Assembly (NCBI RefSeq): GCF_032854445.1
Contig: NC_088306.1
Span: 17,765,764 to 17,829,763, forward strand
Length of the DNA: 64,000 nucleotides
Reading direction: 5' to 3'
Origin: Liolophura sinensis
Lineage: Eukaryota; Mollusca; Polyplacophora; Chitonida; Chitonidae
Under the pieces are notes generated by a model. The model was not told where the DNA came from. It searched no databases and saw only the letters and a program-made list of their open reading frames with translations. This document shows, one piece after another, positions 41,581 to 49,429 of the stretch; the stretch's first letter is position 1; each line of letters starts with the position of its first letter. Made by a program: the position numbers and the translations under genes.

Positions 41581-42580
41581 ATTTAAAAAACACAAGCGAC
41601 TTACATGGCCAAATATAAACGTTCAGCTGTTTGGTGGAGAGTGGGATTTACCTTCCTCGGAACATGTACATGTTTACTGACTGTTACTGTGACAAGGTAA
41701 AACATTACTATTTCAAGTAAAAACACCTTAGTTCATCTTGTACATGTGGAATGTTTACTGTAAAAGGTAAATATTTACAGAATATATGTAAAACATGTAC
41801 AGTAATCGCTGAACGTTTACTAGGAGTTCTAACAGTGTAGTAACCGTAGATACAAAAGCCAAATGAATTGAATGGGAGTCTCTGGCGATGTTAGGGTCAC
41901 TATTACGACTTCTTAAGTAACGTATGAAAACAGCAGTGGATTTTCGAGATTGAAGTTGGTCGTAAGAAACTTATGCTACAAGCATATAGGTTTGATTCCA
42001 GTGGAAAAGCCACGTATGACAGATGTAGTGTGTCTGTTTCTAGAAAAATGGTGTTTTTAGCGACATCTTCAGCCTGGTTTTATCCACCACTGTCACAGAT
42101 AGTTGTACATTGTATTACAGTGTTGTATGGCACCTTCATGGCCGTGTGTTTAACATGCTCGCTCAGAACGATGACAGAGAAACCTCTCAACAATGTGGTC
42201 ACTGTGAAACCATACCGACTGGTTCTCCAATCGTTCGTGGGAAGGTCTACTAAGAAAAATCGACCGCTTCGGTGGCCTAATGGACAAGGCGTCCGCCTCG
42301 CAGTTGGGAGACCCGGGATCAAACCTGATCATACCAGACTTTAATGGCACTAGTTGTAATCCTTGTCGTAAGGATGATTTGTTTCTGACTTCAAATTTCA
42401 ATCAGTAAAATAGTCATATAATCGTTTTACTTCCGTTTACAGGAGCAATACAGATTCTGTGAAGAATTCATACTGAACTTCGCCCAGGGACACCATGAGT
42501 ACAGTAACATTGAATTCGCACCGCCGAAAGTGCCGGAGAAATATAAACCAACCAAAAAGCCCCGAAAGTTAATGAACTAA
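21086..42580 (+). CDS. Receptor-type protein tyrosine phosphatase, transmembrane to C-terminus (18 exons)
   Basis: Eighteen exons join in phase to 666 residues, counted from Cys1 at 21088. Residues 13-31 are a transmembrane helix (VVAALLVPLSLVVIVIFLL), followed by basic RRKVKR. D1, about residues 75-383, removes phosphate from phosphotyrosine in the cytoplasm. It has NASYIDG, YIAAQGP, the WPD loop at 252-254, HCSAGVGRSG with Cys286 and Arg292, and the QTLDQY Q-loop, so it should be active. D2, about 384-645, keeps the fold but has WPS (539-541) and the loop QCRNGAERCG (Cys575, Arg581). It is probably a regulatory pseudophosphatase. The tail is Lys-rich (KYKPTKKPRK). The ectodomain is not identified, so the subtype stays open. 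Introns hold several large arrays and a dead LINE. Confidence 0.9.
21474..22930 (+). repeat. 60-bp tandem array with open frame
   Basis: At least 15 consecutive, nearly identical 60-bp units (21481-22380), then mixed 60- and 30-bp units. One plus frame is open from 21406 to 22881 and reads SYEATQIVESSANVRQIIQT repeatedly. It lies in the intron after the transmembrane exon. Confidence 0.93.
23120..23455 (+). repeat. ~34-bp tandem array, about 10 copies
   Basis: Units contain TTTTTACCTGGGTAGAGTGT and CATGTCTGATT, with length variation. It lies in the same intron, upstream of the juxtamembrane exon. Confidence 0.85.
23607..23683 (+). CDS. Phosphatase exon: juxtamembrane
   Basis: Acceptor CTTTTGCAG, donor TGTG|gtatgt. 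With the split Arg codon it reads RRKVKRSDNEHLLDNSENAW, a basic stop-transfer followed by an acidic linker. Confidence 0.75.
23722..23860. repeat. Inverted repeat, possible hairpin
   Basis: TCTATTCAGGGGAGA (23722-23736) has a perfect inverted match TCTCCCCTGAATAGA (23846-23860). It lies 39 bases after a phosphatase donor site. Confidence 0.7.
24218..24330. mobile_element. Second-family SINE body fragment
   Basis: ATGCCGAAGTCACCAGACAT resembles ATGCCAAAGACACCAGACAT at 5258. Confidence 0.45.
24463..24596 (+). CDS. Phosphatase exon: start of D1
   Basis: Acceptor TTTGCTTCCCAG, donor TTCAAG|gtttgt. It encodes ILEYITSRLAEEHPFQDEFK, matching the N-terminal helices of PTP domains. Confidence 0.8.
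24789..24876 (+). CDS. Phosphatase exon: D1
   Basis: Acceptor TTTCTGCAG, donor CCAT|gtaggt. It encodes ELPAGLLYDHEEAYKPENEG then RFRYRGIVP, the KNRY region of D1; here the motif is RFRY. Confidence 0.85.
25100..26070. other. Unassigned intronic block
   Basis: A phosphatase intron segment with several minus-strand frames of 80-100 codons and less A+T than its surroundings. I recognise no protein family, terminal repeats or tRNA primer site. Confidence 0.3.
26075..26255. mobile_element. Second-family SINE body fragment
   Basis: ATCATGCCAAAGATATG and CACTGACACCAGGGAGTCCA parallel the element at 5096-5462. Confidence 0.45.
26455..26678 (-). mobile_element. SINE, near full length
   Basis: (TTTA)n, TGGTGTTTTACGCCGTACTC, then the head AACTGAACCAAGGAGGCCTC; an internal deletion after GGTTGTTGGCAGA. 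Confidence 0.85.
26990..27180. mobile_element. Half copy of the 53181-53712 palindromic family
   Basis: CAAATACCCACCATACAAAA and the following bases match one arm of the element in the last myosin intron. Confidence 0.5.
27198..27290 (+). mobile_element. SINE tail fragment
   Basis: TTACCACCATAATGCTGTCC to CCAATCAATCAATC. Confidence 0.75.
27880..28075 (+). repeat. 42-bp tandem array, 5 copies
   Basis: Units share TTATCATCGTACCCAGGACT and CAATAACCAGACA. It lies 180 bases upstream of a D1 exon and shows no similarity to it. Confidence 0.88.
28259..28335 (+). CDS. Phosphatase exon: D1 phosphotyrosine loop
   Basis: The acceptor TCTTCTAG follows an unusually long T-rich tract (about 28160-28252). 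It encodes DHSRVILR and TDFINASYID; the split codon joins as IVPYDHSRV. Donor GAT|gtaagt. Confidence 0.92.
28385..28526 (+). mobile_element. SINE 3' fragment
   Basis: AACCTGCGGATGGTCGTGGG to AAATCAAATAAATTC, 50 bases after a donor site. Confidence 0.8.
28842..28863 (+). CDS. Phosphatase 22-nt microexon: YIAAQ
   Basis: Acceptor TTTTTTTTCAG, donor CAGG|gtaagt. Only 22 bases long, it encodes GGYIAAQ and joins in phase to GPTSNT, giving the invariant YIAAQGP motif. Confidence 0.85.
29244..29341 (+). CDS. Phosphatase exon: D1
   Basis: Acceptor CTTTATAG, donor GAGTT|gtgagt. It encodes PTSNTITEFWRMIWQERC and IVMLTNLHEWGV, the FWRM and IVMLT motifs of D1. Confidence 0.9.
30068..30300 (+). repeat. 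~101-bp duplication next to an acceptor
   Basis: GATGTCTTGTCTGAAG at 30094 and GATGTCTCGTCTGAAG at 30195 mark two copies. The unit also contains GATAACACACATAGACGTTC, similar to the DNA just before the acceptor at 30307. Confidence 0.75.
30308..30427 (+). CDS. Phosphatase exon: D1
   Basis: Acceptor TTTGACTTCAG, donor AACTTG|gtacgt, exactly 40 codons. It encodes KKVEQYWPDEGEVRYGDL, the QYWPDE motif after the IVMLT strand. Confidence 0.88.
30547..30620 (+). mobile_element. SINE fragment
   Basis: GCGGATGGTCGTGGGTTTCC to the TATATGTGA region only. Confidence 0.6.
31870..31933 (+). mobile_element. SINE tail fragment
   Basis: TTGAGTACGGTGTAAAACAT followed by (AAAT)n. Confidence 0.65.
32158..32306 (+). 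CDS. Phosphatase exon: D1 WPD loop
   Basis: Acceptor TGCCCTCAG, donor CTGCAG|gtaact. It encodes HFLYPDWPDHDVPSETAGIL and GPIVVHC. The general-acid Asp of WPD is present; the usual HGVP reads HDVP. Confidence 0.92.
32860..33640 (-). pseudogene. Dead LINE (reverse transcriptase C-terminal part)
   Basis: On minus, 33385-33612 reads WLVNLNSNKTESLLVSRRR and HKHLSSTLNTQATWSNH. Then 33028-33216 reads HQESGLLPLRKRRHMHPLVY. These match the end of reverse transcriptases of CR1/L2-like or Jockey-like LINEs. Frames are broken and a stop replaces Trp in the expected WNxLP motif. It is 5'-truncated and lies in a phosphatase intron. Confidence 0.7.
33867..34002 (+). CDS. Phosphatase exon: D1 catalytic P-loop
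   Basis: Acceptor GTTTTCCAG, donor ACGCTG|gtacgt. The junction with the previous exon gives HCSAGVGRSGTFIALDLL, with nucleophilic Cys and phosphate-binding Arg. RRTQMVQT follows. Confidence 0.93.
34124..34459 (+). repeat. Array copied from the acceptor of exon 34460-34612
   Basis: Irregular 40-80-bp units carry TTTGTTTACAG or a variant, then bases like the exon start (GTACGTGTTCCTTCACAAG). Pseudo-acceptor AGs are at 34130, 34252, 34295, 34337 and 34416; the true AG is at 34459. Confidence 0.82.
34460..34612 (+). CDS. Phosphatase exon: D1 Q-loop, flanked by arrays on both sides
   Basis: Acceptor TTTGTTTACAG, donor TATGAG|gtaaac, 51 codons. It encodes DQYVFLHKALLDGM, completing the QTLDQY Q-loop, and ends ISQQYE. 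The acceptor with the first exon bases is repeated upstream, and the last exon bases with the donor are repeated downstream. Confidence 0.9.
34613..36745 (+). repeat. 29-bp array copied from the donor of exon 34460-34612
   Basis: About 70 units, regular from about 34815. A unit is CAGTATGAGGTAAACAG or CAGAATGAGGTAAATAG followed by AATTGTTACC. CAGTATGAG is the last 9 exon bases. Segments are re-duplicated at offsets of about 579 and 661 bases. Confidence 0.93.
36890..36989 (+). CDS. Phosphatase exon: start of D2
   Basis: Acceptor CATCCACAG, donor ACCTG|gtacgt. It encodes KLEAIKPLLDEQ and SPENIGKNRDLNCLP, the PEN/KNR region that opens a second PTP domain. Confidence 0.85.
37498..37568 (+). CDS. 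Phosphatase exon: D2
   Basis: Acceptor TTGTTTGCAG, donor TCCCG|gtatga. It encodes FRFRVYLTSVTGKDNYINAV, the D2 counterpart of the phosphotyrosine loop (YINAVYF instead of FINASY). Confidence 0.85.
38138..38228 (+). mobile_element. SINE tail fragment
   Basis: CACCATAATTCTGGCTGCCG to CCAATGAAATAAATAAA. Confidence 0.7.
38448..38713 (+). mobile_element. Full-length tRNA-derived SINE
   Basis: The head GCCTCCGTAGCCCAGTGGTT has an A-box-like motif, GAGCTCAAGTTCAGCTC is B-box-like, and the tail is AATCAAATAAATTAAAC. It is a SINE head, not a tRNA gene: it has no cloverleaf 3' half. Confidence 0.85.
39024..39146 (+). CDS. Phosphatase exon: D2
   Basis: Acceptor GCTTATAG, donor TGTGAG|gttagt. It encodes RRLFISTQMPLSNTVQDFW, the D2 equivalent of YIAAQGP, then CSTIITLEPCE. 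Confidence 0.9.
39654..39782 (+). CDS. Phosphatase exon: D2
   Basis: Acceptor TGTTCTGTAG, donor AAATGG|gtgagt. It encodes KFDMYWPDIG, the D2 YWPD motif, and the strands up to FTLDYKKW. Confidence 0.88.
39937..40199. mobile_element. MITE-like palindromic element
   Basis: CAGAAAGTTTGTTGTCTGAG (39968) matches, inverted, CTCAGACAACAAACTTTCTG (ending 40165). Similarity extends outward to the tips TACACTCAAA / TTTGAGTGTA. It lies in a D2 intron. Confidence 0.8.
40487..40641 (+). CDS. Phosphatase exon: D2 degenerate WPD loop
   Basis: Acceptor TTACTTCCAG, donor TGTCG|gtcagt. It encodes FCFTQWPSDKAIPSS: the WPD aspartate is replaced by Ser. It ends at VLQC, the degenerate P-loop. Confidence 0.9.
41165..41300 (+). 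CDS. Phosphatase exon: D2 degenerate P-loop
   Basis: Acceptor TGTTGACAG, donor TCTCTG|gtaaga. The junction reads QCRNGAERCGLFAVCW: CX5R is kept in outline, but the loop residues differ from the catalytic consensus. Confidence 0.9.
41530..41578. repeat. (TA)n microsatellite
   Basis: An uninterrupted TA run in a phosphatase intron. Confidence 0.95.
42272..42350 (+). mobile_element. tRNA-like SINE head
   Basis: GGTGGCCTAATGGACAAGGC (A-box-like) and GGGATCAAACC (B-box-like), the same type as 5395-5460. It shows no complete cloverleaf. Confidence 0.5.
42443..42580 (+). CDS. Phosphatase terminal exon
   Basis: Acceptor CCGTTTACAG, stop TAA at 42578-42580. It encodes EQYRFCEEFILNF, the D2 Q-loop region, and ends with a Lys/Pro-rich tail (PEKYKPTKKPRKLMN). 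Confidence 0.92.
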   Translation, partial: EQYRFCEEFILNFAQGHHEYSNIEFAPPKVPEKYKPTKKPRKLMN

Positions 42581-42654
42581 CAGCTCAAAAGGGTTGTTGT
42601 TGTTTTTTTTTCAGAAAACGGAACGAATGAATGAATGAATAATTGCAGCCGGGA

Positions 42655-42660
42655 AATAAA
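42655..42660 (+). terminator. AATAAA, proximal phosphatase poly(A) signal
   Basis: AATAAA lies 75 bases after the stop codon. A second AATAAA at 43277-43282 is a plausible distal site. Confidence 0.4.
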
Positions 42661-42856
42661 AGAAAGTAACACTGTTTATGTAAAGTAAAGTTGCAATCTG
42701 GAAATCCTTGTGTGAAGAAAGAACCATTTTCTATTGTATAATGTCATATTTGTGCCATTACATGGATATACATGTAGGAGAAGTGTATTTGTTGAATAAT
42801 GATCTTTGTCTTAAATATTCCGCGGGAGAACCTTGTTGCGTTTACTTTTGCTTTCT

Positions 42857-43064
42857 GGGGCCGATTCCATAAAGCCATTTTTCACTTAAGTCAAAATTTG
42901 AAATGCACAATTTTAGAATTTATTTTTGGGACCAAGAAATTACAATTTAGAACACCTTATGAATGTCATCTGAAGATAAATTTATAAACATTACAACTTA
43001 CAGAACCCCCCAAAAAGTAAAATGATGAGATTATAAATTTTGACTTAAGTCAGAAATAGGCCCC
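42857..43064. mobile_element. MITE-like palindromic element
   Basis: The left end GGGGCCGATTCCATAAAG with ACTTAAGTCAAAATTT is mirrored by AAATTTTGACTTAAGT and ATAGGCCCC at the right end. It lies in the probable phosphatase 3' UTR. Confidence 0.7.
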
Positions 43065-43276
43065 TGCCCTTTTCGCCCATCAGGATATTCCAACATAAGG
43101 CCTGTTCTGCATTGTTCTGTATTCATCTAACTTCTTAGAATACATGTGAAGCGTAAAGAACAGAAGTGTTCTGGTTATTTCATATATGTTTATTTGTAAT
43201 GTCAGAGGCCATGTCGTTATTCCAGTAATTACTGTTGTAAATGTTGATTCTGTTGCAAATTTCTAGCCTTGTTGAA

Positions 43277-43282
43277 AATAAA
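43277..43282 (+). terminator. AATAAA, distal phosphatase poly(A) signal
   Basis: AATAAA in AAAATAAAAATCC with T-rich DNA downstream. Use of this site would give a 3' UTR of about 700 bases that includes a palindromic element. Confidence 0.4.
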
Positions 43283-43299
43283 AATCCGTGTCAGACACA

Positions 43300-44428
43300 C
43301 TTTCACTGAGTATAATAGTAAGGTGATGTGTTTTTTATATTGTTTTAAGTCTTTATGGCAGTAAAGTAGAAAAGACAAGCCAGCACATGTGTATCGATAG
43401 TACGGGGATGAAGCGGAACCCGAAAAAAATCTGCAAAATCGTACATTTCGTCCATCCCCGGGAATCTGTTTATAGAGGCAGTCATATTGAGCTCACCTGT
43501 GACATACCGGACTCCAGTTCGATCGCATGAAGACGAAGGAGAAAGTTACCGTATACAGTCTCGGATGGTCATGTTTTGACAATTCTGTGGAAATGTCAGG
43601 TTTTGTTCCAAGCTGAATAAGTATCCCCATCAGCTGACAGACAGGAATAATGTGATAAGTCTGCATTCCAATAATATGTTACACGACAATAATATATATT
43701 TATACTTCTTATGCGTCTCTTTTGAAGTACAATTTACAATACCCTAAGGTACCACTTAAGCAGGAAAAGGAAATGGTTAACTGACTGATTGATTGATTGT
43801 TGTTTAATGCCGTGCCCAAGAATTTTTCAGTTAACTGACGGCAGTCAGGTTTATAGCTGATGGAAAGTCCCCGCAGTAATCCACCGCCCTTTGCTAGGTA
43901 CTTAAAAAACCTCCTGACTTAAAGCCTGAGCCAAAACAACGAGAGCTGGACACGTGATTTTAGTGCTCAGTAGTTTGATAATCATAGCGGACAAGCGCGT
44001 TAAAAATCTGAGTAAGCGAGTCCACGGAAATTATAGTAAAGAGATCTGTTATGATGGCGAGGAAGGTGCTGTAGTTTTTCAACTGAAAATACGTAAGAAT
44101 TCATCTTACATAGATGGGACCAATTATGGTAACATTTTAATAATATTCCAGTACGTAAAACTAAATTTTCTCCTCTTAATTTTGAGATGTGTTATTAGAC
44201 AAGAATTGCCTATAATTAAATTGACAGAAATAATCAATTCGTCTGTTGAAGCAAAGAAAACGCGAGGCATATAGCATAAAGCATATGGTAACACATTCAG
44301 CATTTTACAGGCGAAAGGAACTATTTGCTTTGCTTTGAAGTGCATTTATTTGATTGGTGTCTGGGTTTGAAATTTGTGTTTTATCAGTATGTCAGCTCTT
44401 CATCGAACTGAAGTTCTTTCTTCGAAAA
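43300..44428. other. Convergent intergenic region
   Basis: This lies between the phosphatase 3' end and the receptor stop. A degenerate SINE-like piece lies near 43779-43990. A minus-strand AATAAA (TTTATT at 44345-44350) could end the receptor transcript. No gene was seen. Confidence 0.4.
43779..43990. mobile_element. Degenerate SINE-like piece
   Basis: TTGTTTAATGCCGTGCCCAA and AACGAGAGCTGGACACGTGA suggest an old SINE in minus orientation. Confidence 0.4.
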
Positions 44429-45409
44429 CTAAGAAATCACTTTCCGGACATTTTCAATTTTCTTGAGAACAATTTCTTTGATAACCTGCAGAGTGGCAGA
44501 AAGCTGTTGATTCCAAGTCCAACAGAGAGCCCAATGCGCTGAGAAAAATCCGGTGTTAATAACAATGCTCCAGTACACGCAACTAGACGGAACAACCATT
44601 AATAATGGCGCGAAAATACATAAGGGGGCGCTACACACAACAAACGTGATGAGTGTTGACGTCGATAGTTTCCACAGAAGAGACTGCTTTGCTTTCCAGA
44701 GCGCCTCGTCATCGGCATTGACGGCGGAGCCATTGGCACTTTGGCTGATGTCCCAGACGTTAGTTCCGCTGGCGGTGCTCCTCAGCTCTCCATACGACTT
44801 GTACAAGCAAAGGGTTGTGACGCTAATTGGTATAACGCTTACTGCCAGTTCTGTTACTAAAAGATAATCCAAACTTTTCTGGTAATCTAAAGAACACACA
44901 GGCACTTCCGCAGGTGGTTTGATGTGGTACCTTCCCCAGCCGAAGAATGGAAATCCCGCCCAACAGGCAGCAACCGCCCAGATGAAGCCGCAAGTCACAA
45001 CACAACGCGGTTTTGTCATAATGGATTGGTAATTCAGAGGCCGATGGATGGCTAGATACCTTTGTACAGCCAAGAAAACCATACTTAGTAAAGCGGCCAT
45101 GCAGCAACAGACGTGCATCCAGCCCGTAAACTGGCACAGACCCTCGCTGACGACAGGCACCTTGACGTCAGAGGTGACACTGCTGACAGACGGCGTCGTT
45201 AGGGACGTCACACTGGCTGCCGCGGCGAAGTAAACCGTCATGAAGAAACTGCTGACTGTCAGATTTAGCTGGGACAGATTACCGAAGTCCGTCTCTCGAC
45301 CGCACCACAGTCGAAACACGAAGAGAAGGATCACTGTCAGATTCCCAAGGCCTCCTAAACAAGCACCAGCGATGAAGAGAGACGCTCCTGCAATGCGTTC
45401 TCCATCCAT
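44429..45409 (-). CDS. Rhodopsin-class G protein-coupled receptor, atypical motifs, single exon
   Basis: An uninterrupted 326-codon frame with seven hydrophobic helices. Seen: Asn23 in GNL of helix 1; Cys92 at the top of helix 3 paired with Cys162 in VCSLDY of loop 2; Trp134 in helix 4, then PFFGWGRY; Pro184 in helix 5. Missing or changed: D2.50 aligns with Ser54, DRY is QRY (116-118), CWxP is CSAP (269-272), and helix 7 ends HWALCWTWN instead of NPxxY. Helix 7 has no lysine, so it cannot bind retinal like an opsin, although the loop 2 region resembles opsins and melatonin receptors. N- and C-termini are very short. The ATG follows GTCCCC; Lys/Ile-rich helix 8 ends the protein. The ligand is unknown. 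It is convergent with the phosphatase gene. Confidence 0.85.
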   Translation of the reverse strand: MDGERIAGASLFIAGACLGGLGNLTVILLFVFRLWCGRETDFGNLSQLNLTVSSFFMTVYFAAAASVTSLTTPSVSSVTSDVKVPVVSEGLCQFTGWMHVCCCMAALLSMVFLAVQRYLAIHRPLNYQSIMTKPRCVVTCGFIWAVAACWAGFPFFGWGRYHIKPPAEVPVCSLDYQKSLDYLLVTELAVSVIPISVTTLCLYKSYGELRSTASGTNVWDISQSANGSAVNADDEALWKAKQSLLWKLSTSTLITFVVCSAPLCIFAPLLMVVPSSCVYWSIVINTGFFSAHWALCWTWNQQLSATLQVIKEIVLKKIENVRKVIS

Positions 45410-45499
45410 GGGGACTATATCAGATGAGTACTGATCGAGTAACGCGGAACAGTTTCGAACCCGAATAGATCAAATGCACAGATCCAGATAGAATCTGTT

Positions 45500-46110
45500 C
45501 ATTTAAGGCAAGCATTAATCGAGAAACGTTAGCTTGTAGCTCTAGTGGTGTTTGGGAACAGCCCAAAACTCAGACTGAAAAGTCATTCGTTACTGTTAAC
45601 TTAAGCTTGATTCGTTCAGCTCTATCAGATTTGGCCCATCCAAGGTATGCATTAACTCAGTAACGTTTGCTTTTAGCTAGAATTGGTCATTTGCTCGGGG
45701 ATGCAAAGAGTGCATGAGATTGGATAGATCCAAGACGAGCACCAATCCAGTAACGTTGTTCTGTGCAAACATGCGATTGGGTATATCCAAGACAATCACT
45801 AGTTCGGTAATGTTGTTATAAGCACACTTGAGATAGTCATATCCAAGACAAGCACTAATCCAGTAGCATTATCATAAGCACAAAAGGGATTGGACATAAC
45901 CAAGACAAGCACTAATCCAGTAACGTTGTCCTAAGCACACTTGAAACTGGGCATATCCTTGACGAGCACCAATCCAGTAACGTTGTCCTAGACCCACGTG
46001 AGATTGGAAATATCCAAGACAAGCACTAACCCATGAACATTGTTCTTAAGCATACATGAGATTGGATACATCCAAGGAAAGCAGAAATCCTGGAACGTTA
46101 GCTCGTAAGG
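45500..46110. repeat. Degenerate ~61-66-bp array upstream of the receptor
   Basis: About eight units containing TATCCAAGACAAGCACTAAT and CCAGTAACGTTGTCCTAAGC. It starts about 90 bases upstream of the receptor ATG, so it may overlap the promoter or 5' UTR. Confidence 0.8.
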
Positions 46111-46539
46111 CAAGCCGCTCAGTTGTTTAGGAATAGTTTCCAACGCATACTTCAAATTGAGTTATTGTATCAAGTCGGCCTATTATTTAAGGATAACTTT
46201 CTAAAATGCCATTTCCGAAGGGCGTAAACCAATTCAAAAGTTTCCAAATCAAAATCAGTTAATGCGTCAGAACGACGGGATTGTTTTTATAACAAAAGTC
46301 TAAAATCGAGACCAAAGGCAAGAGTGATGTAGGCATCCAAAGGTAATTCGCATGAATCCTGGTTATGGAACAGTAATTTCAGTCTGCATCACAGTCAACC
46401 TTATCATACACAACGTGACTAATTTTCAATTGCTTTACACAAACCAAAGCTTTAGAGTTGGATTCTCCATGCATTCTAAATCAGCCCATTACCTGTGATG
46501 AGAACGGTAACACTGGTTTCTTAAACAATCCAAGCTTTA

Positions 46540-46990
46540 GTGGTGGAACAATGAAAACGGTCTGACATCTCACATAGACACAAACAACTGCAATGATTAC
46601 AGCAAGTTCAGCTCCGCCAGTAGCCTGTTCTCTAGAGTTAGTCCCAAAACGATGGAACCAGTTCTCAAGTAATGAAGCGTACTCGAACAATAATACAAAC
46701 TCTAGCACAGGCGACTTCGACGATGAGAGAAGGTTCGGCTTAAATCACAACTTGTTTGGTCTGCTGTAACAAAACGATGGAACCAGTTCTCAATCAATCT
46801 TTTTGAGTGTTCAAACAGTAAATATTCAAGCCAAACACAAGAGCAGCGATGTAAGTCATTTCAGCTTCAGCGCTAGTTATTGAGCAATTCCCACGAATGC
46901 TCGAACAATAAAATCTCTGACTGGAGAGACTGCAGCGATATGAGTCAGTTGAGCTTCAAACACGAGTCTGCATTACTGGTTACAGGATGG
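46540..46990. repeat. Degenerate ~120-bp repeat
   Basis: AACGATGGAACCAGTTCTCA occurs at about 46648 and 46773, with weaker copies of the surrounding bases to 46990. Confidence 0.5.
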
Positions 46991-47479
46991 TGGTTCTACC
47001 TCCGTATTGATAAACCGCAACTGCGTGAGTTTAGCAGTGTTTGAACACGAGTCCACATTCAGCGAACTCTGTTGATCGAATCCAGAACCGCTGTATACAA
47101 GCACGTGGAGAGGAAATGTCCGTGACTCTGTTACACATGATCAGATCAAACAAATCCGTCCGCTCAGACTGTTAAATAATGAAGACGGACCGGTTATAAA
47201 CGCTGATGTTTCGGGATGAATGGCGTCGTTTGCTGTAACCATCGATCAGGTTTAAACGCATGTCCTTGGTCCCTTAGATTATAAATACAGATATTAATAC
47301 CAACGTCCTCTTTGCAAATACCACAACCAAATATTTCGATGTGCGCGGTGTTAAATTTCCCCGATTAATTCGTGATTCTTTGACACTCTTAGGAACTGGT
47401 TTCTCCAACGAGGTGTGCATGCGTGCCAAGTATATTACCGTACCAGGGCTTCCAGATCAGAAACGTCTCATACATTGAA

Positions 47480-47650
47480 ATCAACACTACTGCATGTTTT
47501 TACCCTAATTCTGCCTAGACCATTGTGCTAAGGGTGTGTATACTTAGACATATAAACGAAAAGCTAGAATAAAACCCTGAGTTAGATTGACAAGAGGTCA
47601 TATTACGTCTGATCCTCGCTGCTCTAGTTTTCCTCTCTAAGTCCTTTATT
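47480..47650. repeat. Unnamed interspersed repeat, copy 1
   Basis: CCTAATTCTGCCTAGACCAT and CTGATCCTCGCTGCTCTAGT recur, diverged, at 53810-54000 and more weakly at 58240-58450. Confidence 0.55.
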
Positions 47651-48539
47651 AATATTCAATAGCGATTATCTAATAGATTGATAGAGATTTTTAAATATTT
47701 TTTCGAACATACCAACGAGGTACTAGAAGTACTTCTTGGAGAACTTGCTGGCTCATGTCATTAAAGCATCACTATAATTGAAGCCCTTTGATAGATGTTA
47801 AAGAAAGATTGCGTAATTCATAAATATATATACGTGCAACGATGAAGTGATGTCATATCATTAATAAACAAAATAACATAGACGCTTCCCTCGCAAGAGG
47901 ACTCGAATAATAGACCATTCGTCCACAAAGATAAAGTTAAAAGCGATGTTGAACCTCAACCAAGCCTACAAGCTAACAAACAATGTTAAGTAACGAAACC
48001 ATTTAGCGTACCTTCTCGCAACAATTTGTAGTTCTGACGCAAATTTCTTACAATGCACGAATTCGTCAAGTTTTGTCGGAAAAGTCCTGGCTTAGATAGT
48101 CTGAGACAAGAACGTGTCACACGTAAACAATAAATGTCGTAAAAGGGTGAAAAGTAATGTCGCGATTTTTTTTTCTTTTTTGGCGAAAAATGTTTATAAA
48201 TATACGGGACTATTGCGTTATTGGAACACATTGACGAGGTCTATCTCTTCAAATATACGAGATGAAACCAGTATTTGGAAAACACCGAGGATGTCTTTCA
48301 AATGCAAGTTACTTGGTGTCGGTTTTAGTCACTTCAATTTATTTATTTGTTTGTTGTTTAAACGCCATGTACACAAGAATTGCTCTCTTATTTACGCAAA
48401 GGCGTAGCCATTTTTATTGGTGGATAAAACGGGAGTTTTCGGTTCAAAACCACATACTTTTAGCAAGTTGCTGAGAGACTTTCCCACGCCGTATTGGTGA
48501 AACACAAGTCATCTACAGCGAACATGAAATTGCACAAGA

Positions 48540-48612
48540 AACAAATCTAATGCCGGGATTGAACCCGCAAACTCATTTGATATCCGTTGGAAATTGGGCA
48601 CTTATCACTAAG
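48540..48612 (-). mobile_element. tRNA-like SINE head
   Basis: Minus strand reads TGGCTTAGTGATAAGTGCCC and GGGTTCAATCCCGGCAT, A- and B-box-like. It is too degenerate for a tRNA gene. Confidence 0.4.
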
Positions 48613-49429
48613 CCACTTTTCATTTTAAGGCTCAGCAAAAGTTTCACAGAACGAATGACATAAGATAACATGAATTGTCAGGGTATATATTTGTGAAGCA
48701 ATATAAATACAATCTTTTCACAGACTAATAAGGTTGAGACATGACCGCGAGGCAAAAACTGATCCGGTATAAAGATGGAGATATCGCTATTGACATGGTA
48801 GAAGTAGTCAAATACAGATATTTTACAGTACAAAAATAGAAATGCATAAATACATAAATCTTAGATAAAAATGCGCTATACATTATTTATCTTTTAATAT
48901 TGAACAAGTGCTTATAAAAAATAAATGAAAGACGTACATATGTTCTGTACTCAGTATTTTTATATACACGTGTTTACATACCGTCAGCATACTCTACAGT
49001 GCACGTTTTACTGCCAGATACTTCCTAAAGAAAATACTTTCGGCCAGATACTTTCTGTCGCACTAATACATTTATTTATTTGATTACTGTTTTACGTTAT
49101 TGAAACGATTCAGTTTTTAACAGTAGCAAGGTGTATAAGGAAATCACCCAAAACCTGTCAAACTTTTCGAGGTCAGGCCGCAAATGACCCAGTGCGAGCT
49201 GGATTTGACATGTGACTGGAGCCTGATCAGTCGAAATCTCTTCGCCAATCAGGGCTCTTAAAAGATACTGCCGAAAACATTAATACATGCTGAAACAATG
49301 CCACTTCTTTAGAAGGTGATACAGATCCAAACAATTCTGGGAAAACATGAAGTGTTGACAATAGCTAATTTAATTAAGTTGCTAAAAACTTGGAAATAGT
49401 TGTATCGATATGCTTTGGTCCGCGCTATA

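Larger units (their letters stand above)
45410..49429. other. Region upstream of the receptor, no gene recognised
   Basis: It contains degenerate tandem repeats (45500-46110 and about 46540-46990), a copy of an unnamed repeat at 47480-47650 and weak tRNA-like SINE pieces near 48345-48612 and 49065-49230. It should include the receptor promoter, but no core motif stands out. Confidence 0.4.
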
